NCBI GenBank assembly: GCA_037043455.1 | Contig: JAWPHD010011053.1 | Span: 1 to 64,000, forward strand | Reading direction: 5' to 3' | DNA length: 64,000 nt | Source of the DNA: Cyrtodaria siliqua | Lineage: Eukaryota > Mollusca > Bivalvia > Adapedonta > Hiatellidae | Shown here: positions 22,501-37,500 of the stretch, piece by piece | Layout of the letters: every line of letters begins with the position of its first letter | How positions within the stretch are numbered: the first letter of the stretch is position 1 | Position numbers and translations under genes: made by a program | Notes under the pieces: model-generated | Told to the model about the DNA's origin: nothing | The model's input: the letters and a program-made list of their open reading frames with translations, nothing else | The model's database searches: none

Positions 22501-25500
22501 CCGCAGATATAACTTTCAAACCTCTAATCATGAAGAGCTTTGTCAGTTCTATCAGACCTTGACTTTAAGTGTGTGTGTGTGTGTGTGTGTCACTGTGCGT
22601 GTGTTTGCTGGGGTGGTATGGGGAGGGAATGCGTCTGCCATGTCCATCCACAGTTATCTTTAAACAAACCGGAGGGACTATTAATCTTAAGATAACACCA
22701 TTTCTAAGTATTAAACTATATTACAGCTTCAACGTGACATTTTAGGTAACCATGGGTTTTGGACAGAAACAGGCATCATTGAACTTTGTACATTTTTAAA
22801 ACTTGAATGCTAATTTTGTAAGAAGACTGGTTGTAATCTAATATTATTTTTTTTGGTGTTGTTTGTTACAGTCCACACCTTAATGTGCTGTATTATGAGG
22901 GATTCTTCAGATGGTATTTATGTGGAGGGACTATAGAACATAGAATTACACAAACTGGTACACTAGTTTTTGGGTGTGGTGGATTGAAAATAACAAATAA
23001 ACAGACTGTTGGATTAAACATACAAATACAACACAAATGAAACAAAAACTTTACAAATGTCAGGAGCAAACAATGAAGCGACACACGCAACTATAGCAAC
23101 ATGACGGAAGTGATGAATGTACGATCTTACTGATGACGATGACGATGATGACGGGATGTTAATGTAACCGAACCCCTTTAGCTGCTATCTGAAACAGTTG
23201 TTTTGGCAACAACACAGGTTATAGGGCAATATAAACAAAGTAACGAATAAAATGTATGAGGTTATTATACAAAAAGTGGAAGTCAAAAACAAAATAACAG
23301 ACGAAATGAGACAGGTTTAGACGGATATTTGTTTTATATGAAAAACCCAGCCAGATATATTTGAATAGTATCTTTTCCAGGGTTAATATCAGCACATCGC
23401 TCAAATAAATTCCCCGTTTTTTCCCCTGACCAAATGTCATTTTTCAGTGATCAATCTGATGAAATTTAATTTGTATCCTCCTCTCTTGCAGCTGTCCATT
23501 CAACCGTATTTACTTTTATTTTTCAAAATTCAAACATATTTTACATGTTTACATATTTTTTAAAAATTGAATTAACATTACACAACTTGACTATGACTTA
23601 GCATTGGTTAAGATATCAGGACAGAATTAATATTAGTAACCCTATAACAGAAGACTGCCAGAGCCATGTTACATAAATTCTCGACACAAAATATCATTTC
23701 CCCTTCCCCCCGGGGGGTGGACCTGCCACATAAACAGGTTTGGTACTTTATGCTGTGCAAACACACCATGTTATATTGCGAATGGCGACCATGAGGGGAA
23801 TCCACATGGAATCAGACTTAAACTGCTGAAAAAGTGTAGCATCTTTGGTAGATTGGTATGATTTTCGCTTGTTGTGTAAAACAAAATTATATCATATAGG
23901 TATTTAATATTATGCAACCATCAACCTTCAATAAATAAAATAAAAAATTATGAAGTTATAATTAAATCAAAGAAACAACTGTTAGTCTTAAAACAGTATT
24001 CTAAAGTGTCCATTTAAACTGAGTACAGATTGAGTTATCTATAAATGTTTGTAACTGTTTTTTGTTTTTCACACTTAATTGCAGAACACCAGACAGGTAC
24101 ATGTTCACAAGTCAATGCTTGTAGACAGGTACATGTTCACAAGTCAATGCTTGTAGTATGCTTGTAGACAGGTACATGTTCACACATCAATGCTTGTAGT
24201 ATGCTTGTAGAAGATATACCAGACAGGTATATGTTCACAAGTCAATGCTTGTAGTATGCTTGTAGTAAATATACCAGACAGGTACATGTTCACAAGTCAA
24301 TGCTTGTAGTATGCTTGTAGACAGGTACATGTTCACAAGGCAATGCTTGTAGTATGCTTGTAGACAGGTACATGTTCACAAGTCAATGCTTGTAGTATGC
24401 TTGTAGACAGGTACATGTTCACACATCAATGCTTGTAGTATGCTTGTAAACAGGTACATGTTCACACATCAATGCTTGTAGTATGCTTGTAGAAGATATA
24501 CCAGACAGGTATATGTTCACAAGTCAATGCTTGTAGTATGCTTGTAGTAAATATACCAGACAGGTACATGTTCACAAGTCAATGCTTGTAGTATGCTTGT
24601 AGACAGGTACATGTTCACAAGTCAATGCTTGTAGTATGCTTGTAGACAGGTACATGTTCACAAGTCAATGCTTGTAGTATGCTTGTAGACAGGTACATGT
24701 TCACAAGTCAATGCTTGTAGTATGCTTGTAGTAGATATACCAGACAGGTTTATGTTCACAAGTCAATGCTTGTAGTATGCTTGTAGTAAATATACCAGAC
24801 GGGTACATGTTCACAAGTCAATGCTTGTAGTATGCTTGTAGACAGGTACATGTTCACAAGGCAATGCTTGTAGTATGCTTGTAGACAGGTACATGTTCAC
24901 AAGTCAATGCTTGTAGTATGCTTGTAGACAGGTACATGTTCACAAGTCAATGCTTGTAGTATGCGTGTAGTAGATATACCAGACAGGTATATGTTCACAA
25001 GTCAATGCTTGTAGTATGCTTGTAGTAAATATACCAGACAGGTACATTTTCACAAGTCAATGCTTGTAGTATGCTTGTAGACAGGTACATGTTCACAAGG
25101 CAATGCTTGTAGTATGCTTGTAGACAGGTACATGTTCACAAGTCAATGCTTGTAGTATGCTTGTAGACAGGTACATGTTCACAAGTCAATGCTTGTAGTA
25201 TGCGTGTAGTAGATATACCAGACAGGTACATGTTCACATGTCAATGCTTGTAGTATGCTTGTAGACAGGTACATGTTCACAAGGCAATGCTTGTAGTATG
25301 CTTGTAGACAGGTACATGTTCACAAGTCAATGCTTGTAGTATGCTTGTAGACAGGTACATGTTCACAAGTCAATGCTTGTAGTATGCTTGTAGTAGATAT
25401 ACCAGACAGGTACATGTTCACAAGTCAATGCTTGTAGTATGCTTGTAGAACACCAGACAGGTACATGTTCACAAGTCACTGCTTGTAGTATGCTTGTAGT

Positions 25501-28500
25501 AGATATACTTTCTCTTTAACATTTCCAGTTGCATGTACTAATTTTGATGTGTGATGTGTGATCCAATGCCTTTTCATATCTCACCTGAACACATTTTTGA
25601 AACTCTGTTTGTGAACCTTTGCAGAAATTTCTCGCATTTTTTTTTTCTTTCTTTTTTTTTTTAAATAAACATTGCTCCAAAATTAAGGATACAAATAAGA
25701 TCTGAAGTAAGTTCATACTAAACTTGATTTTATTTTTAAAACAATTTGTTGCAGTGATTAAAACACACACTTTTATTCAGAACAGAATATTAAAGTTTTA
25801 TTGAAATACTAAACACATATTTAAAAGCATAAATATTGGTAAATATCATTACTGCGTGTGTTTTCTTTTTACCTTTTAAGAAGAATTTATTGTCAGCGAC
25901 ATATTTTGGAAACACAGTCCTTAAATCTATCACCAGAGGTAAACCACACATAACTTCAATCTCAACCAAATCTCGCGAGACCTACCTCCGTGCCATCTCC
26001 ATTCTCCAACTTCCTTGTAGCAGCCCCAAGTTCCACGTTCCTCACTCGCTGGGCGAAGTTGAGGGAACATATTGATTCATTCTCGTTCTTCCTCACCGGG
26101 GCCACCTGGGTGATCATGAGTGTCTTACTGTCCCCACCTGTGAATAGTGCAGACAATAAAACTTTAAACACTGATGCTACAGCTATAGGCTCATTAGGTT
26201 GTGTCAGGTTGGAATGGGGAATGGTGACGAGCAAAACATGGCAATTTTGACAGACGATTTCTAGAAATTAATATCACATTCTTGATCCCCATTTAATTTA
26301 AACCTTGGTACCATATTCAGTTTACAGATCTGATCGTGGGAATTCTATTTCAGTTCACTACTTCTTTGCCAACTGGGGCTCTAGCTACCAGGATTATATA
26401 ACTATAATATGGGTTAAAGGGACAATGTCCGTAACTTTTAGTTTATAAAACACAAAATAATTACGTTGACAAACATAACACACCAACCATTATTGAATAT
26501 TTGCTAAATAAAACCAAGATTGTTTGACAGAATTCAAATAACGGTACAAAAAAAGAAGTACCACTTTGTGGGGTTGAACTTGTAACCCACACTAAAATTA
26601 CACTCGAGGGTAATAATAACCCAAACCGTAATAGTCGAGGTCACTCCCAACTGAGCTGAACGGGCCAGATGTAATAAGACATACTATACACAAAACCTAA
26701 TGCGCTAGTGGATGTCATGTGATCAGCAGAAAATGTAAATAATGTGGTGCCCACATCATTTACAAATAATAAATAAAACTTCTTGTCTTTCAAATTCATG
26801 AATGTATTACGAGGGGTGTTCGAAAAGAAATGCAACTGCACGTATATCTTGCCATCCACGGGATTCCCGTGTGTCAAATTTTACATGTATATCACTGAAG
26901 CCTTTATGTATATGTCCCTAAATTTTGGCTAGTTTTCATTCAATCGGTTGAAAGTTATAGCGTCGCAAATTACATGCAGTCGATACACTAAACCCAAAGT
27001 ATGGTAGGAAAACGTACTGTTATGTAATGGAAATACGCGCTTACATTAAAGGTAGAAATAAACTTGGACTATGTGCAAAAAACATTTATAATGAAATATG
27101 TGATATTTATGGAAAGGATGAAATGTCATTCAGCTCTGTCACACGCTGGATTAAACGATTTAGAGCCGGCCAGGAGCATCTTAAAGACAACAAGAAGAGC
27201 GGTCGCCCAGGAACTGCAACCACCAAACAAAACATCGACAACATTGAGGAACTGTTTCGAATTGATGCCAGGTTGACTGTTCGCCAGTTAGCCAGACGTA
27301 CTGGCCTATGTTTATCCCAAGTTCACTTTATTTTGAAGAAAATTATGAAAGTTAGTAAGATATGTGCACGGTGGATACCCCATTTATTGAGTGAAAACCA
27401 AAAGCGCAACAGAATTTTGAAGGTCAAACAGTTACTGAAGTTATATCCTGAATACTCTCAACGGACGTTTTCTCGTCTGATAACAGGAGATGAGACATGG
27501 ATTCACTATTATGAACCAAGAAGAAAGCAGGCAAACCGTGTTTGGGCGACTAGAAACTCCAAGATGCCCGTAACTGCTAAACGCACACAGTCTGTGAAGA
27601 AGGTTTTGTACGTGGTTTTCTTTACACACAAAGGTCTCGCGCTCCAGATACCAGTACCAAAGGGCAAATCTGTGACTGGCAAGTTCTACAGACATGTTGT
27701 GCTGAACAAACTTGAGAAATATTTTCTTTAAAGTCGACCTTCGAGTTGTTTGAAGTATGTACACCTGTTACATGACAATGCTTCTTCGCACAAGGCTGAC
27801 ATTGTGAATCGTTTTTTAAAGGAAATACATGTGACAGTGCTTGATCATCCAGCCTATTCGCCCGACCTTGCCCCCGGTGGCTTTTTTCTCTTCCCCAGGT
27901 TGAAATCTCATCTAGCTGGAAGAAAATACACTTCCAGGAAAGCCGTGGGGTCAGCCATTTACCAGTATATGAACAGTATACCACTTGCAGACTACCAAAG
28001 TTGCTTTAAATCATGGAAAACAGATTAAAAAGATGTAAAGTGTAAAGGAGATTACTTTGAAGGTATACATTGAGTTTTGTTGTGAATGATGGATCTAATG
28101 CAAAGTTACAACATGAGTTGCATTTCTTTTCGAACACCCTCGTACTACAGATTTATCTGGGTCTATGCTCATGTTTTCATGTATACATTTCACGGAATAA
28201 AAATCAGACAGTTATTTGGCTTTGCTTTAAATCTGCTTTAATACTTACGGGCAGTGTCCCTTTAAGACTTCAGGACCATTTCATGAGTGTAAATTAAAAT
28301 ATTAAAACTTGTATAAAAGATGTGCCTGTCAGTATCCTTTTTAAATAACAAATGTAATCTTCACCAGTAATGAATATGGTTGACGGATGAGAGAAGTTTA
28401 AACCCACAATGGGCACGCAGGTACATCTGCAGCATTTAAATATCTTCCTATTTTGAGGTGACACAATGACTCTGTGGTTAGTAAGATAATTTAGTATAGC

Positions 28501-31500
28501 AAGGGTCATGAGCTTGATCCCTAATCCAGACAGTCTGATTTCCAAGTTTAATTTTACCTAGAGAATCCTGTAATAGGTACGTTAACTTTGAGTTCCTATA
28601 AGGGATGTAACTCTGTTTTGATCGCAGAGCAAAGATTACATCCCCTAGACATGACAGGGATTTGTTTATACTCTGGGCTTCCTTCAGTCTCGCCCCGTCT
28701 GCTTTTGACTTGCTTACACGCTCTGATCCCGCCAAGTCAACAAGGTTTAGTCTTCCTGAAAAACAGATCAGAGTGCATGTCAGTATGTAATAAAACAATT
28801 GCATTATTCTACAATTAACAATTCCGTAGCATGTATTTTCTTTTTGTTAGTATCATATTTTACCAAGGCCCTAACTTGATCCAAGTCACTATAGATAGCT
28901 AGCCACACTTTCCTGTCCAACATGTATACATATATACTTATCTCCTCTAAATATAAAAGGACCCACTCTCCATTCTTGACTCTATAGATCTATTTATTTA
29001 TATGTTAATTTACAGATCCGTTTATTTATAGATCTGTTTATTTATAAATCTATTTATTTATATGCTTATTTATAGATATGTTTATTTATAGATCTGTTCA
29101 TTTAAATGTATATTTATAGAACTGTTTAATTTTAGATATTTTTATTTATTTATAGATCTGTTTATTCATAGATCTAATTATTTATATATCTGTTTATTTA
29201 TTTGATTATTTATAGATCTTTCTTTATAGATCTGTTTATTTATATGTTTATTTATAGATCTGTTTATTTATATGCTTATTTATAGATCAAAAGATGTGTT
29301 TATTTATAGATCTGTTGATTTAAAGACCTGTTAATTTTAGTAATTCAAGTATGTACACAAGATGCAAGTTAATCCTTTGTCCCAACCTAATCTATAGCAT
29401 ATTTGGATATGTTTACTGAATACCTGTGAAAATTGAAATACACATCTGGATATTTTTCTTGTGAAAGTACATTATCCTGTGTTTTGGCAATAACATATAC
29501 TGTCAGTGTAAGAAATGATTCAATACAAAAAGACCCCTGCATGGTTCTACTGACCCCTATCACAGTCACACACAGCAGGGCATGGGACCTACACACAGCA
29601 GGGCTAGGTGAGTGCTCGTTCATATTGGTCGCTGTTAACATTGTAGCTATAACTTGTAGTTTTGACAGCTGTGGTTCTATTGACCCTACCACAGTCACAT
29701 ACAGCAGGGTGTGGGACCTAGACGAGGGCTGTTTCATATTGGTCGCTGGTAACATTGTGGCTTACCTGTAGTTTTGACACCTGTGGTTCTATTGACCACT
29801 ACCACAGTCACACACAGCAGGGCATGGGACCTAGACGAGGGCCGTTTCATATTGGTCGCTGGTAACATTGTGGCTTACCTGTAGTTTTAACACCCGTGGT
29901 TCTGTTGACCCCTACCACAGTCACACACAGCAGGGCGTGGGACCGAGACGAGTGCTCGTTCATATTGGTCGCCGCTGTTGCCCGATTCTGCTGGCCAACG
30001 CTGAAACACTGAAATAAGAGAGCATTTTTATGAATTCTATTTGTACACATATTTCCATTTGTACTGTATGTAGACCAGTGACCTTTATCCCTAATAAAGA
30101 GTTGATTTGACATACAAAAAAATTGTTTACTGTTTCGTTGTTTGTAAAACTGGATGTAGTGAAAGATTAAGAGAATACATCTACCATACTAAATCTGGTA
30201 TTTAATGCTATCACACTTGTCTGCCTACCTCATTTACATCATCTACCATACTAAATCTGGTATTTAATGCTAGCTCACTTGTCTGCCTACCTCCTTTACA
30301 TCATCTACCATACTAAATCTGGTATTTAATGCTAGCACACTTGTCTGCCTACCTCGTTTACATCATCTACCATACTAAATCTGGTATTTAATGCTAGCAC
30401 ACTTGTCTGCCTACCTCGTTTACATCATCTAACATACTAAATCTGGTATTTAATGCTAGCACACTCGTCTGCCTACCTCGTTTACATCATCTACCATACT
30501 AAATCTGGTATTTAATGATATCACACTTGTCTGCCTACCTCGTTTACATCATCTACCATACTAAATCTGGTATTTAATGCTATCACACTTGTCTGCCTAC
30601 CTTGTTTACATCATCTACCATACTAAATCTGGTATTTAATGCTAGCACACTTGTCTGCCTACCTTGTTTACATTATCTACCACACTAAATCTGGTATTTA
30701 ATGCTATCACACTTGTCTGCCTACCTCATTTACATCATCTACCATACTAAATCTGGTATTTAATGCTATCACACTTGTCTGCCTACCTTGTTTACATCAT
30801 CTACCATACTAAATCTGGTATTTAATGCTAGCACACTTGTCTGCCTACCTTGTTTACATCATCTACCATACTAAATCTGGTATTTAATGCTATCACACTT
30901 GTCTGCCTACCTTGTTTACATCATCTACCATACTAAATCTGGTATTTAATGCTAGCACACTTGTCTGCCTACCTCATTTACATCATCTAACATACTAAAT
31001 CTGGTATTTAATGCTATCACACTTGTCTGCCTACCTCGTTTACATCATCTAACATACTAAATCTGGTATTTAATGCTATCACACTCGTCTGCCTACCTTG
31101 TTTACATCATCTACCATACTAAATCTGGTATTTAATGCTATCCCACTTGTCTGCCTACCTTGTTTACATCATCTACCATACTAAATCTGGTATTTAATGC
31201 TAGCACACTTGTCTGCCTACCTCATTTACATCATCTACCATACTAAATCTGGTATTTAATGCTATCACACTTGTCTGCCTACCTCGTTTACATCATCTAC
31301 CATACTAAATCTGGTATTTAATGCTATCACACTTGTCTGCCTACGTTGTTTACATCATCTACCATACTAAATCTGGTATTTAATGCTAGCACACTTGTCT
31401 GCCTACCTCGTTTACATCATCTACCGTACTAAATCTGGTATTTAATGCTATCACACTTGTCTGCCTACCTCGTTTACATCATCTAACATACTAAATCTGG

Positions 31501-34500
31501 TATTTAATGCTATCACACTTGTCTGCCTACCTTGTTTACATCATCTACCATACTAAATCTGGTATTTAATGCTAGCACACTTGTCTGCCTACCTCGTTTA
31601 CATCATCTACCGTACTAAATCTGGTATTTAATGCTATCACACTTGTCTGCCTACCTCGTTTACATCATCTAACATACTAAATCTGGTATTTAATGCTATC
31701 ACACTTGTCTGCCTACCTCGTTTACATCATCTAACATACTAAATCTGGTATTTAATGCTATCACACTTGTCTGCCTACCTTGTTTACATCATCTAACATA
31801 CTAAATCTGGTATTTAATGCTATCACACTTGTCTGCCTACCTCGTTTACATCATCTAACATACTAAATCTGGTATTTAATGCTATCACACTTGTCTGCCT
31901 ACCTTGTTTACATCATCTACCATACTAAATCTGGTATTTAATGCTAGCACACTTGTCTGCCTACCTCATTTACATCATCTACCATACTAAATCTGGTATT
32001 TAATGCTATCACACTTGTCTGCCTACCTCGTTTACATCATCTAACATACTAAATCTGGTATTTAATGCTATCACACTTGTCTGCCTACCTCGTTTACATC
32101 ATCTACCATACTAAATCTGGTATTTAATGCTATCACACTCGTCTGCCTACCTTGTTTACATCATCTACCATACTAAATCTGGTATTTAATGCTATCACAC
32201 TTGTCTGCCTACCTTGTTTACATCATCTACCATACTAAATCTGGTATTTAATGCTAGCACACTTGTCTGCCTACCTCATTTACATCATCTACCATACTAA
32301 ATCTGGTATTTAATGCTAGCACACTTGTCTGCCTACCTCGTTTACATCATCTACCACACTAAATCTGGTATTTAATGCTATCACACTCGTCTGCCTACCT
32401 CGTTTACATCATCTACCATACTAAATCTGGTATTTAATGCTATCACTTGTCTGCCTACCTCGTTTACATCATCTAACATACTAAATCTGGTATTTAATGC
32501 TATCACACTTGTCTGCCTACCTCGTTTACATCATCTAACATACTAAATCTGGTATTTAATGCTATCACTTGTCTGCCTACCTCGTTTACATCATCTAACA
32601 TACTAAATCTGGTATTTAATGCTATCACACTTGTCTGCCTACCTCGTTTACATCATCTAACATACTAAATCTGGTATTTAATGCTAGCACACTTGTCTGC
32701 CTACCTCGTTTACATCATCTACCACACTAAATCTGGTATTTAATGCTATCACACTCGTCTGCCTACCTTGTTTACATCATCTACCATACTAAATCTGGTA
32801 TTTAATGCTATCACTTGTCTGCCTACCTCGTTTACATCATCTACCATACTAAATCTGGTATTTAATGCTATCACACTCGTCTGCCTACCTTGTTTACATC
32901 ATCTACCATACTAAATCTGGTATTTAATGATATCACACTTGTCTGCCTACCTTGTTTACATCATCTAACATACTAAATCTGGTATTTAATGCTAGCACAC
33001 TTGTCTGCCTACCTCGTTTACATCATCTAACATACTAAATCTGGTATTTAATGCTATCACACTTGTCTGCCTACCTCGTTTACATCATCTAACATACTAA
33101 ATCTGGTATTTAATGCTAGCACACTTGTCTGCCTACCTCGTTTACATCATCTACCACACTAAATCTGGTATTTAATGCTATCACACTCGTCTGCCTACCT
33201 TGTTTACATCATCTACCATACTAAATCTTGTATTTAATGCTATCACTTGTCTGCCTACCTCGTTTACATCATCTACCATACTAAATCTGGTATTTAATGC
33301 TATCACTTGTCTGCCTACCTCGTTTACATCATCTACCATACTAAATCTGGTATTTAATGCTATCACACTCGTCTGCCTACCTTGTTTACATCATCTACCA
33401 TACTAAATCTGGTATTTAATGATATCACACTTGTCTGCCTACCTTGTTTACATCATCTAACATACTAAATCTGGTATTTAATGCTAGCACACTTGTCTGC
33501 CTACCTCGTTTACATCATCTACCATACTAAATCTGGTATTTAATGCTAGCACACTCGTCTGCCTACCTCGTTTACATCATCTACCATACTAAATCTGGTA
33601 TTTAATGCTAGCACACTCGTCTGCCTACCTCGTTTACATCATCTACCATACTAAATCTGGTATTTAATGCTAGCACACTTGTCTGCCTACCTCGTTTACA
33701 TCATCTACCGTACTAAATCTGGTATTTAATGCTAGCACACTCGTCTGCCTACCTCGTTTACATCATCTACCATACTAAATCTGGTATTTAATGCTAGCAC
33801 ACTTGTTTGCCTACCTCGTTTACATCATCTACCATACTAAATCTGGTATTTAATGCTACCACACTTGTCTGCCTACCTCGTTTACATCATCTACCATACT
33901 AAATCTGGTATTTAATGCTACCACACTTGTCTGCCTACCTCATTTACATCATCTAACATACTAAATCTGGTATTTAATGCTAGCTCACTTGTCTGCCTAC
34001 CTCGTTTACATCATCTAACATACTAAATCTGGTATTTAATGCTAGCTCACTTGTCTGCCTACCTCGTTTACATCATCTAACATACTAAATCTGGTATTTA
34101 ATGCTACCACACTTGTCTGCCTACCTCGTTTACATCATCTAACATACTAAATCTGGTATTTAATGCTAGCTCACTTGTCTGCCTACCTCGTTTACATCAT
34201 CTACCATACTAAATCTGGTATTTAATGCTACCACACTTGTCTGCCTACCTCGTTTACATCATCTAACATACTAAATCTGGTATTTAATGCTAGCTCACTT
34301 GTCTGCCTACCTCGTTTACATCATCTAACATACTAAATCTGGTATTTAATGCTATCACACTTGTCTGCCGATGTCTGCCTACCTCATTTACATCATGTAC
34401 AGTGTTGACGGTGACGTATGACAGGCCAGGTATATGGTAGCCACCGTCGGGGTTCATCTTCACCTCCATCTTGTATGCCGTATCATCACCCAGCAGATCT

Positions 34501-37500
34501 CTGTAACATGGACGTACATATAATACATATAATCAACATCTCATGCATTGTTTGGGGATAGTGTTTCCCCCAGCCTTGAAAAAGGGCAGGGTAAATAAAA
34601 CAAGAGGTCAATGACCTTGAAGCTCTACTGATTGATTTTGATTTCAGGAAGTAGTCGCTACAAACTGGTTTTTTGAAAATCTATTTTTAGCCGTGGTGGC
34701 CATCTTGAATTTCCAGCCGACCTGAAATTTTGCTAGGATCAATTAGACATCAAGAGCAACATTCCTGTGAAGTTTTATGAAAATCCGTCAAGTAGTTTCA
34801 GAGGAGTAGTCGCTACAAGTTTTCATTATATAACTCTATGTAAACAAACATGGCCACTGGCAGCCATGTTTCACGTCGAATCAAAATAATGTTCGACTTG
34901 AATAACCATCATGTCATGCTGATCATTTTAGAAAAAGTCCCATATCAATATCACTTATAGTTTTCAAGAAGTAGTCGCTACAAACTTGTATTTTGAAAAT
35001 CTGTTTTTAGCCATGGCGGCCATCTTGAATTTCCGGCCGACCTGAAATTTTGCTAGGATCAATTAGACATCAAGAGCAACATTCCTGTGAAGTTTTATGA
35101 AAATCCGTCAAGTAGTTTCAGAGGAGTAGTCGCTACAAGTTTTCATTATATAACTCTATGTAAACAAACATGGCCACTGGCAGCCATGTTTAATGTCGAA
35201 TCAAAATAATGTTCGACTTGAATAACCATCATGTCATGCTGATCATTTTAGAAAAAGTCCCATATCAATATCACTTATAGTTTTCAAGAAGTAGTCGCTA
35301 CAAACTTGTATTTTGAAAATCTATTTTTAGCCATGGCGGCCATCTTGAATTTCCGGCCAACCTGAAATTTTGCTAGGATCAATTAGACATCAAGAGCAAC
35401 ATTTCTGTGAAGTTTCATGAAAATCCGTCAAGTAGTTTCAGAGGAGTAGTCGCTACAAGTTTTCATTATATAACTCTATGTAAACAAAGATGGCCACTGG
35501 CAGCCATGTTAAATGTCGAATCAAAATAATGTTCGACTCGGATAACCATCATGTCATGCTGATCATTTTAGAAAAAGTCCCATATCAATATCACTTATAG
35601 TTTTCAAGAAGTAGTCGCTACAAACTTATTTTTTAAAAATCTATTTTTAACTGTGGCAGCCATCTTGAATTTCTGGCCGATCTGAAATTTTGCTAGGATC
35701 AATTAGACATTAAGAGCAACATTCCTGTAAAGTTTCATGAAAATCTGCCAAGTAGTTTCAGAGGAGTAGTCGCTACAAGTTTTTACTATATAACTCTATG
35801 TAAACAAAGATGGCCGCTGGCAGCCACGTTTAACGTTGAATCAAAACGATTTTTGATAAGGACCAACATCATGTCATGCTGATCATTTTAGAAAAAGTCC
35901 CATATCAATATCATTTATAGTTTTCAAGAAGTAGTCGCTACAAACTTGTATTTTGAAAATTTATTTTTAGCCTTGGCGGCCATCTTGAATTTCCGGCCGA
36001 CCTGAAATTTTGCTAGGATCATTTAGACATCAAGAGCAACATTCCTGTGAAGTTTCATGAAAATCCGTCAAGTAGTTTCAGAGGAGTAGTCGCTACAAGT
36101 TTTCATTATATAACTCTATGTAAACAAAGATGGCCGCTGGCAGCCATGTTTAACGTCAAATCAAAACGATTTTCGACAAGGACCAACATCATGTCATGCT
36201 GATCATTTTAGAAAAAGTCCCATATCAATATCACTTATAGTTTTCAAGAAGTAGTCGCTACAAACTTGAATTTAAAAAATCTATTTTTAGCTTTGGCGGC
36301 CATCTTGGATTTCACATCAACATGAATTTTTGCTAGGATCAACTAGACTTCATGGGCAACATTTCTGTAAAGTTTTATGAATATCCATCCAGTAGTTTCA
36401 GAGGAGTAGTCGCTAAAAATAAAAGTTACGGACGGACAGACGGACGGACAGACGGACGGACGCCGCACCACGGCATAAGCTCTGCTGATCTCTGATCAGT
36501 AGAGCTAAAAAAAAGGGCATTTCTAACGCGCAAAATTAGTAAAAAAAATCTTTGTAATTTAACGTCGCTTTTATGATATGAGTACGAGTTTTCATCAATA
36601 TTCTATATCTACTTCTCTGCACAGGTATTCAAAAATCCATTTAATAACATTTTAAATGTTTTCTAAAAAAAAAAAAAAATTGAAAAGTTTTAAAATGTTA
36701 TTAAATGTATAATTTTTTATTTTTTTTTAGGAAAGTTTAAAAATGTTATAAATGACTTGTTGGATGAAGTTTGTTTTGGGAGGGGTGGGGAATAGTAATG
36801 ACCAAATTACGCGCAAAATATACCTGTGCTTCTGTGTATTGCTTGAATACAAATAAAATAAAAAAAGTATTTAGTTTGATGTGGTGGTATAATGGTATTA
36901 TTACATTATTAATTTGTAGTAAAATGTGATTTGTGACTCCTGATTCAAAACTTACCAAACAGAAGTCAATAAACCATAATTTACTCATTTGTAAGTTTCA
37001 CAAACTTTTACAAACATCAAATATTCTATTCAATAAAACAAGAGGTCAATGACCTTGAAGCTCTACTGATTGATTTTGATTTCAGGAAGTAGTCGCTACA
37101 GACTTGTTTTTTGAAAATCTATTTTTAACCGTGGCGGCCATCTTGAATTTCCGGCCGACCTGAAATTTTGCTAGGATCAATTAGACATTAAGAGCAACAT
37201 TCCTGTGAAGTTTCATGAAAATCCGTCAAGTAGTTTCAGAGAAGTAGTCGCTACAAGTTTTCATTACATAACTCTATGTAAACAAAGATGGCCGCTGGCA
37301 GCCATGTTTAACGTCAAATCAAAACGATTTTCGACAAGGACCAACATCATGTCATACTGATCATTTTAGAAAAAGTCCCATATCAATATCTCTTATTGTT
37401 TTGAAGAAGTAGTCGCTACAAACTTATTTACTTTAAATCTATTTTTAGCTGTGGTGGCCATCTTGAATTTCCGGCCGACCTGAAATTTTTCTAGGATCAA

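Larger units (their letters stand above)
20923..24077. other. tail intron, no gene besides the possible microexon at 22235
   Basis: AT-rich. Frames of 65-100 codons on the minus strand are short, Cys/Phe-rich and unsupported. CCCCCGGGGGG at 23708 and a (GT)n run are the only compositional breaks. Confidence 0.5.
26414..28265. mobile_element. TTAA-flanked MITE carrying a nested mariner
   Basis: Ends are TTAAAGGGACAATGTCCGTA at left and its near-complement (TACGGGCAGTGTCCCTTTAA) at right, with TTAA at 26414-26417 and 28262-28265, the target of piggyBac-type elements. Without the mariner it is about 0.5 kb. The left half includes a stretch at about 26570-26675 that, on the minus strand, resembles a tRNA-like head. 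Sits in the intron between the Switch II and last motor exons. Confidence 0.7.

Noticed and set aside
25516..25770. Lys-rich 84-codon minus frame
   Set aside because: It runs through a T-rich tract (A-rich on minus) between the 43-bp array and the exon; no splice borders or similarity.
27441..27984. Minus-strand frames across the mariner
   Set aside because: Shadows of the transposase frame on the plus strand.
30177..34380. CRISPR-like regular spacing of repeats
   Set aside because: Units are directly adjacent with no unique spacers, and the sequence is clearly animal DNA within a kinesin intron.
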